A stretch of DNA of 64,000 nt from positions 80,340 through 144,339 of the forward strand of contig CAZJVD010000007.1 in NCBI GenBank assembly GCA_964549505.1, given 5' to 3'. Positions 1 through 9,400 of the stretch are shown here, one piece after another. The translations under genes were made by a program, and so were the position numbers. Each line of letters begins with the position of its first letter. Positions within the stretch are counted from its first letter, which is position 1. The DNA is from CAZJVD01 sp964549505 (GTDB taxonomy: Bacteria; Bdellovibrionota; UBA1018; CAZJVD01). The notes under the pieces were generated by a model. The model saw nothing but the letters and a program-made list of their open reading frames with translations. It was not told where the DNA came from and did no database searches.

Positions 1-257
1 TGAAACGTATTTTCAGCGCGAACGAACATACCATCGGTTTTCAACGCGGCATTTTTCGACGTACGTTTCGCAGTGGCGAACGATCGTGACCGATTTTGAT
101 TTAAATGAACAAAATGCTGACGATCGTTCACGGGAGCCGTTGTTAAATGTGTGTAGGGATGTGTTTGCGCGGGATCTCGCGCTATCGACGAAAACCTCGT
201 AAAGAAAAAAACGCAGATAAGAAAATATATTCGTGGTGCGACTGATATTCAGACTCC

Positions 258-279
258 GGACTTCCCCCGGGGGAAGTCC
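258..279. repeat. 22-bp perfect palindrome
   Basis: GGACTTCCCCC is followed directly by GGGGGAAGTCC, a perfect inverted repeat without a loop. It could be a protein-binding site, or a hairpin terminator for a gene outside the window. The downstream run is only a short, interrupted T stretch (acagttttctt), so a terminator is not well supported. I saw no second copy in the window. Confidence 0.6.
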
Positions 280-335
280 CACAGTTTTCTTACGTGCGTG
301 CGCATCTCGATCATAGTTTTGGCGCGATGGTAGTG

Positions 336-406
336 GTGCGTGACGGTAGTGTGCGTGACGGTAGTGTGCGTGACGGTAGTGTGCGTGATGGTAGTGGTGC
401 GTGATG
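336..406. repeat. 15-bp tandem repeat (minisatellite)
   Basis: Units of GTGCGTGACGGTAGT start at 336, 351, 366 and 381 (the last with a T for C), followed by a degenerate fifth unit. The period of 15 keeps reading frames open, which explains the spurious minus-strand frames with repeated His-Ala-His-Tyr-Arg. Confidence 0.85.
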
Positions 407-651
407 GCACTCGGTAGAGCGCAACGGTGTTGGTGCCTGTCGGCATGTAACCGCGTCCTGCACGGCCGCATCTGATTGGGTGTCGTGGTACTTGTGCCCG
501 GTAGAACTAACGGTACCGGCGCCCGGTGGTTATCAATTGTGAATGAAAAATATTTGTCCGCCGCAAGCAAATCAGATCTTAAGCAAGCGAATGTACGCGA
601 AGCTTTCCGTGGGTGAACAAGTCGTTGTGCGGTTACTTTGCTGCACCTGTG

Positions 652-667
652 CTTGTGCCGGCACAAG
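652..667. repeat. Dispersed 16-bp palindrome, copy 1
   Basis: CTTGTGCCGGCACAAG is a perfect palindrome. In this copy the flank at 634-647 (TACTTTGCTGCACC) is the reverse complement of the flank of the copy inside the HNH gene (GGTGCAGCAAAGTA at 36472-36485), at the same 4-nt spacing. The repeated element is therefore longer than the palindrome, about 34 bp. Confidence 0.85.
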
Positions 668-863
668 TACTTTGCACGTCAGGGAATGACCGACATGAGC
701 GGTCTCGACCGGGGAACGCTCGCGCGATCGCGAACGGCTACCAACCGCCTGAGCACCCACCATCCATCACCCACCACAACTGCAAGTAATCCGATGGAAA
801 CAGTAGCGCATCCGCTTGATGCGAGGTATGACCACGCTTGGCGCTGACGGCTTTATTGATAAA

Positions 864-869
864 TATAAT
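864..869 (+). promoter_or_regulatory. Candidate -10 element upstream of pyrE
   Basis: A perfect TATAAT lies in a strongly AT-rich stretch 22 nt before the pyrE start. No well-spaced -35 box is evident (TTGGCG at 838-843 is 20 bp away), so this is only a candidate. Confidence 0.3.
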
Positions 870-890
870 ATATTTAAAGTGTCTTTTAAA

Positions 891-1457
891 ATGTCCCACG
901 ACGACCTCAAAAGAAATCTCATCAGAATTATCCGCGAACGCAGCTACCGCGAAGGCGATTTTACGCTTTCGTCGGGACAGAAAAGTAAGTTCTATATCGA
1001 CCTCAAGAATACGACGCTTTTTCCGGCGGGTGCCGATCTGATCGGTCGTCTGACGGTTCCCTATCTCCGTGACGGTGTGATCAAGGCAGGTGCGGTTGGC
1101 GGACTCACGCTGGGGGCCGATCCCATCGTTACAGCTGTGTCGCTACGGGCCTTCGATTTTGGGATAGAACTACCAGCCGTGATTGTTCGTAAAGAATCAA
1201 AGAGTCATGGAACACAGCAGTTTCTCGAGGGTGCCGAACGTCTTGCGCCGAAAACAAAGTTTCTTGTCGTCGAAGATGTCACGACGACGGGCGCATCGGC
1301 GATCGCGGCCTGCGAACGTATTGAGGCAGCGGGGCACGCGGTCGAAGCGATCTTGACCGTTGTCGATCGCGAACAAGGTGCCGCCGCGGTTTTTGAGGAA
1401 CGCGGTTATCGCTTTTTTGCGCTCACGACGCTCACTGAAATTTCGGCAGCGAACTAG
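891..1457 (+). CDS. pyrE: Orotate phosphoribosyltransferase
   Basis: Transfers phosphoribose from PRPP to orotate to make OMP in cytoplasmic de novo pyrimidine synthesis. The type I PRPP-binding loop (VVEDVTTTGAS, about residues 126-136) and the flexible catalytic loop (RKESKSHG, 100-107) are both present. I chose ATG 891 (MSHDDLKRN), which gives 188 residues. The frame stays open to 816, but the extra 25 residues do not match the family. No clear Shine-Dalgarno precedes 891; the region in front is AT-rich with a possible -10 element. The stop at 1455-1457 is followed immediately by tandem repeats. Confidence 0.93.
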   Translation: MSHDDLKRNLIRIIRERSYREGDFTLSSGQKSKFYIDLKNTTLFPAGADLIGRLTVPYLRDGVIKAGAVGGLTLGADPIVTAVSLRAFDFGIELPAVIVRKESKSHGTQQFLEGAERLAPKTKFLVVEDVTTTGASAIAACERIEAAGHAVEAILTVVDREQGAAAVFEERGYRFFALTTLTEISAAN

Positions 1458-1586
1458 CACGACACGATCACGTTTTCCGAAAACAATGCGCACTAGCGCG
1501 ACGCGGACACGTTTTTTGAAAGCACTGCACAGTGGCGCGACGCAGACACGTTTTCTGAAAGCACTACACAGTGGCGCGACCCTGCG
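1456..1586. repeat. 39-bp tandem repeat after pyrE
   Basis: Two near-identical 39-bp units lie at 1496-1534 and 1535-1573, with a degenerate unit before (1456-1494) and a partial one after (from 1574). They share GCGCGACGC, CACGTTTT and GAAAGCACT blocks. The array begins at the pyrE stop codon. The rest of the gap to rpsT (to 1752) shows no gene. Confidence 0.85.
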
Positions 1587-1752
1587 ATGAAATAGCGCAG
1601 CGTATTGGCATAATACTGCGATCAAAAAAAACCGAGCATATCAGCGTCACTGCACGTTCAAAAGCGCTCCCCGCCAACCCGGCACTCGAGAAATACCAGA
1701 CTGACCCTTCGGCGAAGTCTCGATCGAGAAGTCTTATTGTCTCTTGTGCGGA

Positions 1753-2028
1753 CTACTTAGCGCTTGGATGCGTCTTTTGTAAAAGATGCGCAAGTCGGCG
1801 CGTCTTTCGAGCGGCTCGGTTTCCCGGCATCGCACCGCGCGAAGCGGCTTTCGAAAGAACTTGCATCGCAGTCTTGTAAGCGTCCTTCGCAGCAGCAGCG
1901 TCTTTGCCCGTGATCAGAGTGATCGCTTTTTTGACGGCCGATTTTGTTGCTGAACTGACGAGTTGGTTGCGATCGCGGCGTTTGAGAGCCTGACGAGCGC
2001 GCTTTGCAGATTGGCGTGTGTTAGCCAT
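1753..2028 (-). CDS. rpsT: 30S ribosomal protein S20
   Basis: Primary 16S rRNA-binding protein of the small subunit. The 91-residue, Lys/Arg/Ala-rich sequence starts MANTRQSAKRARQ and carries the typical helical repeats (SAVKKAITLI, AKDAYKTAMQVLSKAASRG), with NRAARKTRRLAHL near the end. Length fits the family (about 85-90). The start is supported by TTTAGGAG eight bases upstream on the minus strand. It is a single-gene unit, convergent with pyrE and divergent from the MltD gene. Confidence 0.97.
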   Translation of the reverse strand: MANTRQSAKRARQALKRRDRNQLVSSATKSAVKKAITLITGKDAAAAKDAYKTAMQVLSKAASRGAMPGNRAARKTRRLAHLLQKTHPSAK

Positions 2029-2348
2029 AATTTCTCCTAAACACCTAGATTTTCTAAAGCTTCTTAAGAACTAACTTCCCGCTAGTTTCCCAGTCGCTTC
2101 CCATTCGCTTCTAGGTTCGGAGAGTTTTTAACAGGCGTCGTCACAAATAACAAGTGTTGGTTCGGGTCGGACTCGGGTCGGACGTACGGTTTAGTCAGCT
2201 CGATCAGTCCAGCTACCTCCGTCGCGTCCGGTCACGTCCAGCCCAGCCCGGACATGTTCCCCTCTTTGGGGGGAAAAACGTACCGACTTGTCGGCAACCC
2301 TGATTGTCTCGCATAATCAGACTCATGTCCGGAGGGGGTTCAAAGGCA
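2029..2348. other. Divergent intergenic region rpsT / mltD
   Basis: No gene is seen. The stretch must hold the promoters of both divergent genes, but I could not fix the boxes. It contains short direct repeats (GGGTCGGACTC then GGGTCGGACG near 2165-2187) and a G/C-rich run before the mltD start. Confidence 0.4.
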
Positions 2349-3719
2349 ATGCGGAAGCATCTGGGGATATTGTTTTTCTTGGTTTTCGCAACAGCCTGCG
2401 GTTCGACGTCGAAACACGCACCTTCCACTGGTGCATCGTCGGAGGAACCTTCAAAAGCCCTAACGTCCGGTCCGCTCCCTGGTCTCAATGACGAGTCGTC
2501 TAAAGTGATCGTCCAAGAGATCCTCGAAGCCGACGCTGGCCTTTCGCTCGAAGAATCCGAAATCACCTCTTCAGCAACACCCCCTGCGACAGCAGACGGC
2601 GAAGCCGCAGCCAGCGATACGATGGATGCCGACCAGCTCGCTCGTGAAATCGCCCGCCGTGCACTTGCCAAGCGCAAAGCTGCTGGACTCAGCAATCCTC
2701 CTGACGAGCTCAACCAGAGAGTTGGAGCATGGATTCATTATTTTACTGTGCAGGATCGCGAGCGCTTTGAACGCTTTTTGAAAAACGGCGAACGCTTTCG
2801 CCCAACAATCGAGCGTATCCTCGAAGAAGAGGGCGTTCCGCGGGAGCTTTATTATTTGGCAATGATCGAGAGTGGTTTTCAAAATCACGCACGCTCGTGG
2901 GCAAAAGCTGTCGGAATGTGGCAGTTCATGTCGGCAACTGGAAGTCTCTACGGCCTCAAAGTAAATCCCTACGTCGATTATCGTCGCGATCCAATTCGTG
3001 CGACACAAGCAGCAGCACGCCATCTCAAAGATCTCTATCAGCGATTTGGTTCCTGGCATCTGGCGCTCGCTGCGTATAATGCAGGGCCCGGTCGGGTGAA
3101 TAGTGCGATTCGCCGCTCGGGGACGCGTAACTTCTGGCTGATGGTGGAGCGTCGTTTTCTTCCTCCCGAAACCCGCAACTATGTTCCGAAATTCTTGGCC
3201 GCACTTACGATCGGTCACCATTTGGACAAGTTCGGGTTCACACAGATCGCGTCCGAACCCTATCCTGACTTGAAGCCCGTTCACGTACCAGTTCGTGTGC
3301 GCTTAGGTGACGTCGCGAAAAAAGCCGGCGTTCCTCTCGAAGCGCTTCGTGAGGTCAATCCGCAGCTTAAGAAGGACATGACCCCGCCCAAATCCAGTAC
3401 GGGCCGCATGTATCGTATTTGGGTACCGGTCGCGTACGCCGATCAAGTGGAAGCGGTTTCCGGAACCATTCCGCAACGTGGGGCGGTGCTTGTTGAACGC
3501 AGACCTGCTCAAAAAGTCGCGAAACGGGGTCGTCACAAAAGTGAACAGGTCGCCGCAGCTGCAAGTGGGAAGAAGTACAAAGTCCGTCGTGGCGACAATC
3601 TCTCCGTCATCGCCAAGCGCTTTGGAACGTCCGTCACTGAGATCAAATCCATGAATGGTCTCGGGCGCTCCTCGATTCGTGCGGGACAGGTTCTCGTTGT
3701 TGGTCGTAACGAGATTTAG
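2349..3719 (+). CDS. mltD: Membrane-bound lytic murein transglycosylase with LysM (MltD-like lipoprotein)
   Basis: Cleaves peptidoglycan glycan strands non-hydrolytically, in the periplasm. ATG 2349 gives a lipoprotein signal peptide (MRKHLGILFFLVFATAC, lipobox Cys17); the longer frame from 2304 would bury it, and GGAGG lies 11 nt upstream. The SLT domain covers about residues 125-260, with catalytic Glu near 174 in AMIESGF, then VGMWQFM and LALAAYNAGPG. A degenerate LysM-like segment (RVRLGDVAKKAGVPLEALR) is followed by a clear C-terminal LysM (YKVRRGDNLSVIAKRFG, from about 411). Domain order and about 456 residues fit MltD. Confidence 0.9.
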   Translation: MRKHLGILFFLVFATACGSTSKHAPSTGASSEEPSKALTSGPLPGLNDESSKVIVQEILEADAGLSLEESEITSSATPPATADGEAAASDTMDADQLAREIARRALAKRKAAGLSNPPDELNQRVGAWIHYFTVQDRERFERFLKNGERFRPTIERILEEEGVPRELYYLAMIESGFQNHARSWAKAVGMWQFMSATGSLYGLKVNPYVDYRRDPIRATQAAARHLKDLYQRFGSWHLALAAYNAGPGRVNSAIRRSGTRNFWLMVERRFLPPETRNYVPKFLAALTIGHHLDKFGFTQIASEPYPDLKPVHVPVRVRLGDVAKKAGVPLEALREVNPQLKKDMTPPKSSTGRMYRIWVPVAYADQVEAVSGTIPQRGAVLVERRPAQKVAKRGRHKSEQVAAAASGKKYKVRRGDNLSVIAKRFGTSVTEIKSMNGLGRSSIRAGQVLVVGRNEI

Positions 3720-4118
3720 TGCGATAGGTCATTCGCGCCCACCTGTGGCAAAATGCACCGGGTCAGTCTGGCACGGCGTTTCATTAAAGCATTGATATCT
3801 AACGACATTTTCTTGGCACCCCGGTTGCTCATGTAGAGCGTAAGCTTGGTTTGGTTTCACTATCTGACTGGGCTTGAGGCAATGACCTGGGTGAGTACAG
3901 GAACCGACCACGAAAGCTCCTAGCTTCAGAAACGGCCTACCTCTCCTCTTCAACCTCTCCTCACTGTTGGCTCGCCTAACCCACGGGGTTTGAAAAGATT
4001 CCGGGGGACGGGGCAATCGTGGCACGAGGAGGAGTTCTCGGCTTACCCGGTCAGCTTCCCCGCCATCCGTCAATTGCATGGTCCGTACGCTCACATCCGT
4101 GTAAACTTATAAAAGATC
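3720..4118. other. Intergenic region with a doubtful Cys-rich minus-strand frame
   Basis: Nothing is clearly supported here. A 121-codon minus-strand frame (4094 to 3729) has a Cys-rich C-terminal half (CTHPGHC, GCQENVVRYQC, ETPC) but no recognisable Shine-Dalgarno or domain. The DNA may be a mobile-element remnant or structured RNA. Confidence 0.3.
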
Positions 4119-4949
4119 ATGGACGAACAGACTCGTCGTTACGACGTCGTGGCCAGGGAAGTACCGCAGGAGTTCTCACGCCATGGGCTATGGGCTCAGT
4201 TTCTGCTCGTGCTCGTGTTTTGGCTGATGGCGGTGTCCATTCTTGGACCTGTCTTCGGTTCCTTATGGAATCCGACAGCAGCCGCAGCTGAAATGCCAGC
4301 CGATCTCGCAAATCGCGAACCGGACGAGCTTTATCAGTTCAGCTGGCTCGATCCCGATAAGAAAGTCTACGTACTGCAGAATCGGCGCTACACCAAAACC
4401 GCGCGTTTTCAGGTTTCCGCATTGGCGGGCGTCGCGATCGGTGAGACCTATCGCAACACGTTTGATCTCGATGGACGTGCCGGATACTTTTTTAGCGAAC
4501 GGATTGGTATCGAAGGCTTCTACGCAAAGGTTTTCAATCGCGCCAACAACGCAGCTCATGCGCTCGTGCAAGCGTCGTCAACGGCACTGCCGGTGATACG
4601 CGAAGTGCGTGCGTCCTATGGTGCTCTTTTTGTTTGGTCGCCGTTTTACGCAAAGATCAATATTTTTAATACGATTCTCTACTTCGATTGGACCGTCAGT
4701 GGTGGCCTCGGGCGTATGCAAACAGCGCTCGATACGAACACGATTGTCGGTGGTCCGGCAAAATTCATCGATCAAGATGTGACGTCATTCATCTGGGGGA
4801 CGGGTCATCAGTATTACTTCCACGATCATTGGCTTGTCCGGTTGGATTTCATGTCACAGCACTATCAAGCGCCAGCTTTTGGGCGAACGGGGGAAGACAC
4901 GTGGTTTTCAAACACGACGTTTCGAGCGGGCGCGGGTTATCGGTTCTGA
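4119..4949 (+). CDS. Outer-membrane beta-barrel protein, GltH/GltA/GltB-like
   Basis: Predicted outer-membrane barrel of 276 residues. A signal-anchor-like hydrophobic stretch lies at about 24-47 (FLLVLVFWLMAVSILGP) and ends in AAAAEMP. The mature part alternates amphipathic strands (RFQVSALAGVAIGE, YRNTFDLDGRAGYFF, GIEGFYAKVF) and ends in a terminal aromatic (AGAGYRF), the usual BAM signal. It fits the myxobacterial/Bdellovibrio barrel family next to gliding genes. It is the first gene of a five-gene run and overlaps the next gene by about 49 nt. By position it corresponds to gltH of Myxococcus; that equivalence is inference. Confidence 0.75.
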   Translation: MDEQTRRYDVVAREVPQEFSRHGLWAQFLLVLVFWLMAVSILGPVFGSLWNPTAAAAEMPADLANREPDELYQFSWLDPDKKVYVLQNRRYTKTARFQVSALAGVAIGETYRNTFDLDGRAGYFFSERIGIEGFYAKVFNRANNAAHALVQASSTALPVIREVRASYGALFVWSPFYAKINIFNTILYFDWTVSGGLGRMQTALDTNTIVGGPAKFIDQDVTSFIWGTGHQYYFHDHWLVRLDFMSQHYQAPAFGRTGEDTWFSNTTFRAGAGYRF

Positions 4950-6445
4950 GATCGCGCGCTCGAACTGCGATTGCGTTGCTTGCGATCGTAGGCTCGGCGT
5001 CGACGGCTCAAGCTGAAACACTCGAATCCGCACGCGCACTATTCAATCGTGGGCAGTATTTCATGGCAGCTCGTACGGCCTTTGCTTCGATGGAAGGCGA
5101 TGCGACGGGGACACGTGGACAAGCGTACGCGCTGATCACGCGTGCACTCATTGCTTCCAAACTCTACAACTCGGCCTCGTACTTTTTCATACGAACACTC
5201 CAGACCGGCGATCGAGAAGCGATTCGTAGTGTCGTTCCAGAGACTGAAGAGTTGATGGATGTCGTGGGCACCGACACACTTCGAAAGTTTCTCGTTGAGC
5301 ACACGTCGACGGGAGACTACCGATCCGACAATCTGAGTGCACTTCGGTTTGCTCTCGGGAAAGAGTCACTCCTGCAAGGCGACACGGCAAAAGCCGTTGA
5401 GCATCTGGTGCAAGTCTCGGAACGAAGCGCGCTTTTTCCGTTCACGCTACTCGCCCGAGGAACTGCACGAGCGATTCGTGGTGAGATCGATGCCGCGCTT
5501 CGCGACTTCTCTCGCTGTGCGAGCGGCGGGTTTCATAAGCGTATTGATTCAAAAACAGAGAGCGATCTCAGGGCCCGATGCGAGGCTTCGAAAGCGCGTG
5601 TGCTGTACCAGAAAAATCGCTTTCTCGACGCTGATGTCGCGTACGATCAGATACCGAAATCCAGCTTTGTCTGGACGGATATATTATTCGAGCAGGCTTG
5701 GAACGCATTTGCGCGTGGTCAGTATCAGCGTGCGCTTGGAAAGCTCGTGACCTACAACAGCCCGAGTCTGTCGTTTGTCTACAACTCTGAAGTGCATGTG
5801 CTTCGCGCACAATCGTATCTAGCCCTCTGTCTCTATCCCGAAGCCAATCAGGCGATCAATGACTTTACCAATCGCTACTCGGAGCTTGGAAAAAAGCTGA
5901 AAGACATGCTCGAGAGTGGTCTTTCGCTTGCGTCGTTTTATGAGTTTGGCAAGCGCGCTCTGGCTGCCAAGCTGCATTCGGATAACGACGCTTATCGCGT
6001 GGCTAATCGTTTTGTGCGAAGTCCGTATTTTCAAACTCTAGCGTTGGGTGAAAATCGTTTGGAGCGCGAGTTGCGTGCGATTGCCTACTTTGACCACGAA
6101 GAGCAAGGCACGGGCACACGGCGCGGTTTGCCTGGGTTTCTGAGACAAGTGCTCAAGTGGCGAAAGCAGGTCGTTTCGAATCTTGGTGGAGCTTTCGTTA
6201 AAAATGGATTGCTCGATTACTACCAAGTCCTGATCAACGACTTCGAGAAAACCGCGTTCATCAAACTCGAGATGCTCAAACGCGCCAAAGATCGTTTACA
6301 AACCGACAGTGTGCGCTCGTCCCGCGCTGCGGTCGAGGATTCGAGTGTCGAATCCTCGGATCGACAGATGTATTGGAACTTCAACGGCGAGTTTTGGTTA
6401 GATGAGTTGGGAGACTACGTTCTTGATCTTACGAGCCGGTGCTAG
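4901..6445 (+). CDS. Exported TPR protein, GltE-like
   Basis: Periplasmic TPR-type protein of about 515 residues. No ATG lies near the signal peptide. GTG 4901, preceded at good distance by GGGGGAAG, gives a basic N-region, a hydrophobic core (TAIALLAIVGSAS) and an AxA cleavage site (AQA before ETLES). Repeated helical pairs follow (ESARALFNRGQYFMAARTAF, LLQGDTAKAVEHL, FEQAWNAFARGQYQRALGKL). The start overlaps the barrel gene and the end overlaps the next TPR gene by 44 nt, which implies translational coupling. By order it matches gltE of the Myxococcus glt cluster. Confidence is good for exported TPR, moderate for Glt identity. Confidence 0.75.
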   Translation: MVFKHDVSSGRGLSVLRSRARTAIALLAIVGSASTAQAETLESARALFNRGQYFMAARTAFASMEGDATGTRGQAYALITRALIASKLYNSASYFFIRTLQTGDREAIRSVVPETEELMDVVGTDTLRKFLVEHTSTGDYRSDNLSALRFALGKESLLQGDTAKAVEHLVQVSERSALFPFTLLARGTARAIRGEIDAALRDFSRCASGGFHKRIDSKTESDLRARCEASKARVLYQKNRFLDADVAYDQIPKSSFVWTDILFEQAWNAFARGQYQRALGKLVTYNSPSLSFVYNSEVHVLRAQSYLALCLYPEANQAINDFTNRYSELGKKLKDMLESGLSLASFYEFGKRALAAKLHSDNDAYRVANRFVRSPYFQTLALGENRLERELRAIAYFDHEEQGTGTRRGLPGFLRQVLKWRKQVVSNLGGAFVKNGLLDYYQVLINDFEKTAFIKLEMLKRAKDRLQTDSVRSSRAAVEDSSVESSDRQMYWNFNGEFWLDELGDYVLDLTSRC

Positions 6446-9400
6446 GTTCATTGCTGTTGCGCTGCTGTGGGGAGCGCCGTCGCTTGCGTCCGCAAGCTTC
6501 GATTCCGATCGTGCGCATGTGGAGACGGATCGGGATCGGCAGATACGCGAGCTGCGCGATGCTGAAGTCACACAGATTCGAATCGCACTCGGACGGCGCA
6601 ATGCCGCCAATCGACAGGCGGATCTATATTTTCGTCTGGCGGAGCTGTATTTCGAAGGTTATCGCGCCGATCATCTGATCGAAGGAAAGATTCATGAGTA
6701 CCGTGCGCAGGAGAAGCGCGCACCTCGAAATGCCGAGCGCCGCCTCTCGCGTCCGCTTCTCACGCGTGGGATCAAGGCTTGCGAGGAGTTGGTTGCTCTC
6801 GGAGTACCCTACGCGAAAATGGACAATGTGATCTATTTTCTCGCTTATAACTACGGCGAACTCGGTCAAGCGGGTCGAGCCGAAAAATATTTCAAACAAC
6901 TTGTCGAAGACCATCCCAAGAGCACGTTTCGTGTTGAAGCCTATCGCGAGCTAGGGGAACAGGCGTTTCGTCGACACGAATTTAAAGATGCGATTGGGTA
7001 TTTTGAGCAGGCGTTGCCTTTGCTTTCGGGGGGGCCACGAGCGCCCATCTATCACCGACTTGCGTGGAGTCATTACCGTCTGCGCGAACTTGACCGCGCG
7101 GTGACGGAGATGAAGCGTGCGATCAGCGAGGCCGAGAAGAGCGGCGAGCAGTTTCTCAATGTTCGCGACGAGGCTCTCAAAGATCTCGCGGTGTTCATGA
7201 CCGATGCAGGTCAAGTCGAAGAGGCGCTCGCTTATTTTCGCAGTGTGGTTGCAAACAAAGAATTTTACGCCGAAGCGCTGGAGAAATTGGCTGCCGAATA
7301 CGAACGACGCTTACAATGGGCGTCTGCCATCAAGGTGCACGAGCTCCTGTTGCGAATCAGTGGCAATGCCGATCGAAAGCTGCCGTCGCTCCTTCGAATT
7401 ATCGATGCGGATCTCAAGATGGCACAGCATGCTCGCGCCCTAGGACGCCTCGAGGTTTTCCCGTGGCAGGAATTGAATGCGGAGTCCAGTCAGGTGCCGT
7501 TTCAGCAAGCGAAGAATCGAATCCGCCGTTGGGCGGTTGCTTTGCATGCGGAGGCTCGCAAGCGGAGTGCAAAGGACTCGAAAGGTACTTACGAACTGGT
7601 CGATCGACTGTACGGTCTCTATCTTGAGAAGTTTCTTGTGCATCCGGTGATGGAACCTCTCGAAAGCAAGAAAGGTCCTACGCGGAGCGAAGAAGTGGCA
7701 GAAGTACAAACGTATCGTGCGGAAGTGAAAGCGGCGCTTGGCGCTCGTAGCGAAGCCACTCGCTTGTATCGCGTCGTGATGGAGTCCGGGCATCCCAAGT
7801 ATGCCGTCACAGCCGGAAAGCTCCGACTCGCGTTGCTCACGGAAGCCGTGACGGTGGCGCATGCGAAACCCGGCTCCGATGAAGCCAGTCTCTGGTTGGA
7901 GACGGTTGACCAATCATCGACTGTAGCACCCACGTCGCCGGAGTCGCGCGCGCTCAAGCTCAAGGCAATCCAGTTTCTAGCCGGATCGAAGGAACACGAA
8001 GGACAGGTGATCGATCGAACGCGCAAACTCATCGATGAGTCGCCCGAGAGTCAGGAAGCGCTGATCGCCGCACAACTCTGGATCCAGGTCCGACTCGACA
8101 CGCTCCCCAAAGTGGCCGATGTGAACGCGAAAACCTTTTCGACCTATCAGGATCGCGCGCGCGCTGTCGAAGAAGTCTTTGAGGTTCTTGGGAAAAACGA
8201 AAGACTCATGCGAGCCGATCGTACTCGGTTTGCTGGAAAACTTGCTTCGGTGATGCGTGCGAAACGCGAAGAGATCCGATTAGGACTTGTGGCCGGTAGC
8301 GAGGCCGGCGGTGACTTCGAAGGTGCCGCTCGGGCTTACGAAAATCTGGCGAGTACGAAGAGCGAACGCTCGGTGAGCGAGCCGAGCCTCTTGAATGCTC
8401 TCACAAACTACCAGCGCGCTCGCAATTGGGGTGAGACCGAACGTTTGGCCCTACAGGTGAGTGAGAAGTTTGCAGGATCTAAAAAAACGATCGACAACGT
8501 GAAAGGGGCCGCGACACAGCTCTTGATCGCCGGAGAGTACGATCGATCGGCTCGCGTTTTCTTTGCGTTTGGGAGTCGCCATCGCGACAAAGCTGCGGTT
8601 CGTACGGCGATGACGATCGCGGCAGCGACGGGGTCGAAGAGCGAAAGTGCTACCTGGACGGCGTATTTTATCGAACACTTCAAAGGCGATAGCGATTGGG
8701 ACGCGATCGTTCTTGAGGAAGCCAAACGTCTGGAGCGTGACGGTGAGCACGGAAAAGCGATCACGCTTTTCGGTGGTTGTTCGCAGCGATCGTCGATATG
8801 GACTGCGGAGTGCCTGATCCGTCTCGCCGATGTCTATACAGCGCAGGGGAAGGTTCGCGACGCTCAGAGTGCGATTCAGAGGGCGGCTGGCATTCGCGTC
8901 GATAAGAACTCGGGCCGGGTCTCGCCGTTTGTGGGCTTGGCGCGGTTTCGTTTGGCGGAAACCTCGGAGAAACAAACGACGTTTGAGCCGCTTAGCCTTC
9001 CTGATTCGAAACTTGAAAAACTGCTTTCGGAGCGCTTGAAGTTCTTTGAGAAACTTTCGACGACATATCTTGCTGCCGGAGAGGCGGGCGGGCCGTGGGC
9101 GATCGGTTCGCTCTTGCGCTTGGCCGAGTGGACGCTGCGGCTTGCGCGCGAGATTGAAGCGATTGGTCCTCCAGAAAATGTTCGCGACGAGTTAGCGATC
9201 AAGTTTAAGAAAAGTCTTCTGTCGGTCAGTCGTCCTCTGATCGATCGTGCGCGAAAGACGCTGAAAGACGCGTTTCGTCTGGCTCAGAGTCAGGAGATTC
9301 TTAGCTCCTTCACGGGTGACGTGCTGGATCTTTTGGCGGAGATCGAAAAGAAGCCGCCGTACCGGGCGCAAGGATCGTTCTCGGATCCGCGTTGGGCGGT

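Larger units (their letters stand above)
1..890. other. Gene-poor leader region before pyrE
   Basis: I see no convincing gene here. The open frames on the minus strand have no Shine-Dalgarno sequence and their composition simply reflects a 15-bp tandem repeat. The stretch holds a 22-bp perfect palindrome, the tandem repeat, one copy of the dispersed 16-bp palindrome, and an AT-rich segment directly before pyrE. What lies upstream of position 1 is not visible. Confidence 0.5.

Noticed and set aside
13..666. Long minus-strand frame of 217 codons
   Set aside because: It covers the 15-bp repeat, giving a repeated HAHYR peptide, has no Shine-Dalgarno and resembles no protein.
2029..2348. Replication origin near rpsT
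   Set aside because: No DnaA boxes or AT-rich unwinding element were seen, and dnaA/dnaN are absent.
7440..8032. Minus-strand frames inside the large TPR gene
   Set aside because: They are shadows of the 1215-residue plus-strand gene, without starts or domains.
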